Below are positions 59,768 to 64,000 of a DNA stretch of 64,000 nucleotides, piece after piece. Location: the NCBI RefSeq assembly GCF_025989125.1, contig NZ_JAPDNR010000001.1, positions 2,152,301 through 2,216,300 on the forward strand. The letters are read 5' to 3'. Under the pieces are notes generated by a model, which saw only the letters and a program-made list of their open reading frames with translations, did not search any database and had not been told where the DNA came from. The first letter of the stretch is position 1. The number at the start of each line of letters is the position of its first letter. The stretch is from Chitinophaga nivalis (GTDB lineage Bacteria > Bacteroidota > Bacteroidia > Chitinophagales > Chitinophagaceae). Made by a program: the position numbers and the translations under genes.

Positions 59768-60076
59768 ATGAGCGATCGTACAAGTATAGAAGGATTACCG
59801 GAGGAACTGACGGATGTGCTGGTGGCGGAAGACGAACAGTTTCCGTTTAGCCTGGTGGTATGGAATGATGAGGTAAACACCTTTGACTGGGTGATTTCCT
59901 CGCTGATGGAGGTATGTAACCATACTCATGAACAGGCAGAACAATGTGCACTGATCATCCATTTTAACGGAAAATATGCCGTAAAACAGGGCGAATACAT
60001 CAAATTGCGCCCACTATGCGAAGCTTTGCTGGAAAGAGGCCTGAGTGCCACTATTGAAGAAATGGCTGATAAATAG
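59768..60076 (+). CDS. clpS: ATP-dependent Clp protease adaptor ClpS
   Basis: ClpS delivers N-degron substrates to ClpAP. The 102-residue protein has the conserved core: VVWNDEVNTFDWVISSL, then the helix CNHTHEQAEQCALIIHFNGKYAV with the hydrophobic pocket residues, and ALLERGLSATIE at the end. The next gene encodes the transferase that creates N-degrons, 29 bases downstream, so the two form an N-end rule operon. Confidence 0.94.
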   Translation: MSDRTSIEGLPEELTDVLVAEDEQFPFSLVVWNDEVNTFDWVISSLMEVCNHTHEQAEQCALIIHFNGKYAVKQGEYIKLRPLCEALLERGLSATIEEMADK

Positions 60077-60105
60077 CCGCAGCTGCCGGTAGTTAGTTTG
60101 GTAAT

Positions 60106-60744
60106 ATGCCCGTTTTTCGTCTCAATAAACAACTCGTTTTTCCTCCTGTTCAGTTGGCATCATCCGACGGCTTGCTGGCTGTTGGGGGGGATCTTTCTGT
60201 AGAAAGATTATTGCTCGCCTACCGTTCCGGTATCTTCCCCTGGTACGATGAACCCCCGATTTTGTGGTGGAGCCCCGATCCCCGTTTTGTATTATTCCCC
60301 GACGAATTGAAAGTATCCGCCAGTATGCGGCAGGTACTGAAGAAAAAACAATTCCGTATTTCCTTCAACGAAGACTTTGCCGCCGTGATTGACCGCTGCA
60401 GCCGTATTCCACGCCCGGGCCAGACCGGCACCTGGATTACGTCCGAAATGAAAGCAGCCTACATCCGCCTGCACAAAGCCGGGTATGCCCTATCAGTGGA
60501 ATGCTGGCAGGGAACACAGCTGGTAGGGGGTCTGTACGGGGTTAAAATCGATCGGTTCTTTTTCGGTGAATCCATGTTTGCAGATGTGAGCAATGCATCA
60601 AAGGCGGCCTTTATAACGTTTGTACAAACCTATGCGCAGGAGTTAACCATGATCGACTGCCAGGTACATACCGATCACCTGGCTTCTCTGGGTGCGGGCT
60701 TTATCAGCCGGGAAGAATTTCTGCAGCTCATCTCTTTTTCGTAA
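60106..60744 (+). CDS. aat: Leucyl/phenylalanyl-tRNA-protein transferase
   Basis: Aat adds Leu or Phe from aminoacyl-tRNA to proteins with N-terminal Arg or Lys, marking them for ClpS-ClpAP. The 212 residues match the family. Motifs visible are LLAVGGDLSVERLLLAYRSGIFPWY, PILWWSPDPRFVLFP, TWITSEMKAAYIRLHKAGYALSVE (in parts) and VGGLYGVKIDRFFFGESMF. It follows clpS and shares its transcript. Confidence 0.95.
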   Translation: MPVFRLNKQLVFPPVQLASSDGLLAVGGDLSVERLLLAYRSGIFPWYDEPPILWWSPDPRFVLFPDELKVSASMRQVLKKKQFRISFNEDFAAVIDRCSRIPRPGQTGTWITSEMKAAYIRLHKAGYALSVECWQGTQLVGGLYGVKIDRFFFGESMFADVSNASKAAFITFVQTYAQELTMIDCQVHTDHLASLGAGFISREEFLQLISFS

Positions 60745-60792
60745 CTTTTACCTATTCCGATTACTTATTTACTGGCACTTAAAACTATCGCG

Positions 60793-61413
60793 ATGAAAAA
60801 AGTACTGCTGTTGATAGCTGTGTTCTATGGCTTCACCATTCCCACTCATCTTACTACCCGTGACGACAAATCCGTACTGATTACACAGTTGCAGCAAACC
60901 AAGGCCCGGCTGCTGAAAGACCTGGAAGGCCTGACCGATGCCCAGCTGGAATACAAGCCTGCTGCCGACCGCTGGTCAGTCATTGAATGTGTGGAACACA
61001 TTGTGCTGACAGAAAAAATGTTTATGGAAAACGGGCAGAAAGTATTGCAAACACCTGCTAATCCTGAAAAAAGAGCAGAAATAAAAGTAACAGATGAAGC
61101 TATCCTGAAAAACATAGAAGACCGCAGCCGTAAATTCAAGGCGCCGGAAGTTGTTTCACCGAAACGTACTTTTACCTCCAATGCAGCCACCATCAATGCT
61201 TTTACCACACAGCGCGATCAGCTGATTGACTATGTGACCAATACTTCCGATGACTTACGTAACCATGTTACGCAGCATCCGGCACTGGGCTATATAGATG
61301 TATATCAGTTGCTCCTGCTCGATGCGGCACATACAGCCAGGCATACCCTGCAGGTAGAAGAAGTAAAAGCTGATCCCGGATTTCCGAAATCAGCGACCGT
61401 CTTACAGCAATAA
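60793..61413 (+). CDS. DinB-family protein with signal peptide
   Basis: The 206-residue product has an N-terminal signal peptide (MKKVLLLIAVFYGFTIP). The four-helix DinB-like body shows ADRWSVIECVEHIVLTE (first His of the metal site) and DAAHTARHTLQVEEV (second and third His). DinB/YfiT-like proteins bind a metal and often act as thiol-dependent transferases, but the exact reaction is unknown. Secretion makes a role with a cytosolic thiol unlikely. The gene is 48 bases after aat. Confidence 0.85.
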   Translation: MKKVLLLIAVFYGFTIPTHLTTRDDKSVLITQLQQTKARLLKDLEGLTDAQLEYKPAADRWSVIECVEHIVLTEKMFMENGQKVLQTPANPEKRAEIKVTDEAILKNIEDRSRKFKAPEVVSPKRTFTSNAATINAFTTQRDQLIDYVTNTSDDLRNHVTQHPALGYIDVYQLLLLDAAHTARHTLQVEEVKADPGFPKSATVLQQ

Positions 61414-61419
61414 ATTTTT

Positions 61420-62718
61420 TTAACGGAGATGCCAGTCTACGATCTGGTTCTCCCATTCCTGCCGGAAAGGAGTGGTGATCTTAATATAATTATCCGTGTA
61501 GCCTTCCATCATGCCTTCTTTGTTGTGTGATTCGAACAACACTTTGCGGGTTTCACCCAGATGCTGTTCGGTAAAGAACTGCAGTTTTTTGTGGCTCAGG
61601 TTACGCAGCATTTTATTGCGTTCGTGGCGCACATTCACAGGAACTACCGGTTGTATATCCAGGGCATGGGTATTGGCGCGTTCTGAATAAGTGAACACGT
61701 GCAGGTAGGATACATCCAGTTCATGCAGGAAGTTATACGTATCCTGGAACTGGGCATCGCTTTCAGAAGGGAAGCCTACTATCACGTCTACACCGATGGC
61801 GCAATGTGGCATAAATTGTTTGATCAGCGCTACCTTTTCGGCATATAGTTCCCGGCGATAGCGACGGCGCATCAGTGCGAGTATTTCATTACTGCCGCTT
61901 TGCAGTGGAATATGAAAGTGTGGCATGAACTTCTGGCTGTTGGCAACAAATTCAATGATTTCATTGCTCAGCAGATTCGGTTCAATGGAAGAAATACGAT
62001 AACGGGAGATACCAGCTACCTGGTCCAGTGCCTGTACCAGTTCATAAAAGGTTTCTTCTCTTTTCTTACCGCCTTCCAGGCCTTTGCCGAAATCGCCGAG
62101 GTTTACACCCGTGAGTACGATTTCCTTTACACCGCCTGCAGCCAGTGTGTGGGCATGTTCCACTACATTGGCAACACTGTCGCTGCGGCTTTTACCGCGG
62201 GCCATCGGGATGGTACAGAAAGAACAGTTGTAATCACATCCATCCTGTACTTTCAGGAACGTACGGGTACGGTCGTTGAGAGAATAGGAAGCATGAAAAG
62301 TATTTACATCTTCAATATCACAGGAACAGATTTTTGTGCTGTCGCCTTTGGTCAGTGTTTTCAGGTGAGCGCCAATGTTAAATTTTTCGGCGGCACCCAG
62401 CACCAGGTCCACGCCTTCAATGGCCGCAATTTCTTTAGGCTTCAGCTGGGCGTAGCAACCGGTAATCACCACCATACTCTCCGGCGCGCGGCGCTGGATG
62501 CGGCGTACCAGCTGACGGCATTCCTTGTCGGCATTATCGGTCACCGAACATGTGTTAATAACGTATACATCGGCTGCGCCATCAAAATCTGTTTTTACAA
62601 ACCCATCCTGTTCCAGCAACCTGCTCAAAGTGGAGGTTTCTGAAAAATTCAGCTTACAGCCGAGTGTATGAAATGCTACTGTTTTTACCTGTTCCATAAA
62701 GGAGGGCAAAGGTAGCAA
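61420..62718 (-). CDS. mtaB: tRNA t6A37 methylthiotransferase
   Basis: MtaB adds a methylthio group to N6-threonylcarbamoyladenosine at position 37 of tRNAs that read ANN codons. The 432-residue protein has the N-terminal UPF0004 domain with three cluster cysteines (FHTLGCKLNFSE, INTCSVTD, ITGCYAQL). The radical-SAM motif is CDYNCSFC within KVQDGCDYNCSFCTIPMARG, and the C-terminal TRAM-like part includes VLFESHNKEGMMEGYTDNYI. The MtaB subtype fits FHTLGCKLN. A perfect minus-strand -7 box is at 62707-62714, only 4 bases inside the start region (start codon ends at 62718), so the promoter or start may be slightly different. Confidence 0.92.
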   Translation of the reverse strand: MLPLPSFMEQVKTVAFHTLGCKLNFSETSTLSRLLEQDGFVKTDFDGAADVYVINTCSVTDNADKECRQLVRRIQRRAPESMVVITGCYAQLKPKEIAAIEGVDLVLGAAEKFNIGAHLKTLTKGDSTKICSCDIEDVNTFHASYSLNDRTRTFLKVQDGCDYNCSFCTIPMARGKSRSDSVANVVEHAHTLAAGGVKEIVLTGVNLGDFGKGLEGGKKREETFYELVQALDQVAGISRYRISSIEPNLLSNEIIEFVANSQKFMPHFHIPLQSGSNEILALMRRRYRRELYAEKVALIKQFMPHCAIGVDVIVGFPSESDAQFQDTYNFLHELDVSYLHVFTYSERANTHALDIQPVVPVNVRHERNKMLRNLSHKKLQFFTEQHLGETRKVLFESHNKEGMMEGYTDNYIKITTPFRQEWENQIVDWHLR

Positions 62719-62780
62719 CTTTTTACGTCATAGTTTGGTAAGGAATTTTAAGTATTTTACGCCGCTTTTCTTACATATAT

Positions 62781-63221
62781 ATGAAATCGATGCAAAAATA
62801 CCTTCCGGTACTGTTACTGGCTTTGTTATTGGTAGCCGGCTGGCAGCAGCAATGGTGGAAAGATACCCACGCACCGCTGCCCGGCAGAAGTAAGCCCGTT
62901 GTTACCCGTGCGCCTGGTACTACCGAAGCCGTCGGCGTACTGAACCGTCGTTCCCGGTTGGAGTATACCAAACATGCCATTTGCCGGATGGAATGCCGGG
63001 AGGTCACCAAAACAGAAGTCCAGGAAATACTGACCGACGGGTCCGTAAATATGGAAAAATCCAATCCGGAGGATCAACCTTGCCCTACCTATGCTTTGGA
63101 AGGTTATTCCAATGAAGGACAACACCTGCGGGTTGTATTTGCGCCGTGTGATGAAAATAATGCCAAAGTAATTACCTGTATCGACCTGGATAAAGACTGG
63201 ACGTGTGATGATTGTAAGTAA
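62781..63221 (+). CDS. DUF4258 domain protein with membrane anchor
   Basis: The 146-residue protein has an N-terminal hydrophobic signal or anchor (YLPVLLLALLLVAGW). DUF4258 covers about residues 55-145: RLEYTKHAICRMECREVTKTEV, then VNMEKSNPEDQPCPTYALEG and HLRVVFAP, ending in a Cys-rich tail (CIDLDKDWTCDDCK). The fold is related to BrnT-like small proteins but the exported form is probably not a toxin. The Cys residues may form disulfides or bind metal. Confidence 0.8.
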   Translation: MKSMQKYLPVLLLALLLVAGWQQQWWKDTHAPLPGRSKPVVTRAPGTTEAVGVLNRRSRLEYTKHAICRMECREVTKTEVQEILTDGSVNMEKSNPEDQPCPTYALEGYSNEGQHLRVVFAPCDENNAKVITCIDLDKDWTCDDCK

Positions 63222-63251
63222 TTAAACCGTATTTCCGGGTCCTTCCTGAAA

Positions 63252-63273
63252 GCGCACATTCCCGGAAGTGCGC
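63252..63273. terminator. Hairpin after the DUF4258 gene
   Basis: GCGCAC pairs with GTGCGC, continued by TTC/GAA with a bulged A. It lies 30 bases after the stop and has only a weak T tract. Confidence 0.5.
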
Positions 63274-63343
63274 AATTCTTGCTGTGTAATTATTAATTTC
63301 TTCGTAGTTTTCCACCTCATTTAAACCACTTTAAGGGGCGTTT

Positions 63344-64000
63344 ATGAATTTTATTTTGAAGCCGTTGCGTGTTCTCTATGTTGTATACGCCGCCATCATT
63401 TTTCTGGGAATTATGTTTTTAATATTGCCACCTATTTTCCTGGCATCCTTACTGGGAAAAGAAAGAGGAGGAAACATCATTTTCTATTTCCTGCGCTTCT
63501 GGGCGCATGTATGGTTTCCAATGGCGGGCATGTGGGTTAGCCGTAAATACCTGGCCGAAGAAGATGATAAACCCTGTATCTATGTGGTCAATCACCGTTC
63601 CTATCTGGATGCTGCCATTGCTGTAAAAGTAATGCGGCTGCCTTTCCGGCCGCTGGGAAAAGTGGAGATGTCTAAAATTCCGTTCTTCGGATTTATCTAT
63701 AAAAATTCAGTAGTGGCGGTAGATCGCTCCAATGCGCCTGCCAGAGCCAGAAGTGTACGTGAAATGATGAGTGCCCTCAAAGCAGGTATTTCTATACTCA
63801 TGTTCCCGGAAGGCACTACCAATGAAAGTAATCAGCCGCTTCGTCCTTTCCACAACGGGGCTTTCCGGATGGCCATTGAAATGCAGATACCCCTGAAACC
63901 GGTACTGTATCTCGATGCCGGCGAACGCTTACCCCATAAGGGACCGATGCATTTGTCGCCCGGTAAATGCCGGGTGGTGTTCCTGCCCGCCGTACCTGTG
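63344..64000 (+). CDS. 1-acyl-sn-glycerol-3-phosphate acyltransferase (partial, runs off the right edge)
   Basis: The frame opens at the ATG at 63344 and remains open for 219 codons to the edge. It encodes a PlsC-type acyltransferase that acylates lysophosphatidic acid. A membrane helix (VLYVVYAAIIFLGIMFLILP) is followed by the catalytic HxxxxD motif NHRSYLD near residue 85, the LGKVEMSKIPFFGFI segment and the substrate motif FPEGTTNES near 170. The 3' end is missing, so length and C-terminal features cannot be judged. Confidence 0.9.
   Translation, partial: MNFILKPLRVLYVVYAAIIFLGIMFLILPPIFLASLLGKERGGNIIFYFLRFWAHVWFPMAGMWVSRKYLAEEDDKPCIYVVNHRSYLDAAIAVKVMRLPFRPLGKVEMSKIPFFGFIYKNSVVAVDRSNAPARARSVREMMSALKAGISILMFPEGTTNESNQPLRPFHNGAFRMAIEMQIPLKPVLYLDAGERLPHKGPMHLSPGKCRVVFLPAVPV

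Noticed and set aside
1..64000. CRISPR arrays, insertion sequences, integrases, prophage or toxin-antitoxin modules
   Set aside because: I looked for spaced repeats, transposase or integrase motifs and paired small genes. None was supported; DUF4258 at 62781 has an export signal and no antitoxin partner.

Overview
The window looks like the chromosome of a gliding-type Bacteroidota, most likely a Chitinophagaceae member close to Chitinophaga. This rests on the Bacteroidota promoter form (TTTG or TTG, about 19-20 bp, TAnnTTTG) in front of many genes, a type IX secretion (T9SS) sorting domain, a PorW/SprE-like TPR protein, a putative-porin family protein, an HYC_CC_PP small protein and two LytS/LytTR signalling pairs. 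Composition is even, almost every gene is a recognisable core or conserved accessory gene, and I see no phage, insertion sequence, CRISPR array or rRNA. The last gene (an acyltransferase) runs off the right edge.

Layout. 1-6000: an off-window gene's terminator, two paralogous fibre-like secreted proteins and a T9SS cargo protein. 6.1-10.5 kb: cytidylate kinase, a TPR histidine kinase with its LytTR regulator, then a candidate small RNA. 10.5-16.7 kb: ispH, rhomboid protease, ribosomal protein S1, a cyclase-family hydrolase and a HAD phosphatase. 16.9-20.7 kb: a sulfur-assimilation operon (sulfite/nitrite reductase with a HEPN tail, then two siroheme genes) preceded by an apparent cysteine-codon attenuator. 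20.7-30 kb: small enzymes, pyrG, yidC, an M28 peptidase, a SprT-like protein, an AtpZ/bactofilin cluster and an orphan M23-type N-terminal domain. 30-40 kb: PorW/SprE-like protein, PBP1A, sucC, purine nucleoside phosphorylase and a porin. 40.2-42.8 kb: a metal (probably copper) handling operon that ends in a metal-binding-domain/AraC fusion regulator. 43-49 kb: L,D-transpeptidase, two different isocitrate dehydrogenases, GDSL hydrolase and a flavin reductase. 49.2-52.3 kb: LiaF-like protein, DUF4288 protein, LytS-type kinase and LytTR regulator. 52.4-55.6 kb: thioesterase, Nramp transporter fused to a universal stress domain, and its DtxR/MntR-type regulator with a palindromic operator. 55.7-64 kb: lipoprotein, three identical tRNA-Val genes, cation/proton antiporter, the N-end rule pair clpS-aat, DinB-like protein, mtaB, DUF4258 protein and the partial acyltransferase.

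The most notable hidden element is the leader at 16922-17131. A consensus promoter is followed by a 25-codon ORF with three consecutive Cys codons. Its Arg-Arg codons form one arm of an antiterminator that competes with an intrinsic terminator just before the sulfite reductase gene. This is the layout expected for ribosome-mediated cysteine attenuation. Other items worth checking are a promoter-terminator pair with no ORF (10370-10500), the HMA-AraC metal operon with an apparently leaderless first gene, a 23-codon Cys-Cys ORF at 42844, a pseudoknot-capable pyrG leader, and an operator whose centre overlaps the MntR-type promoter.
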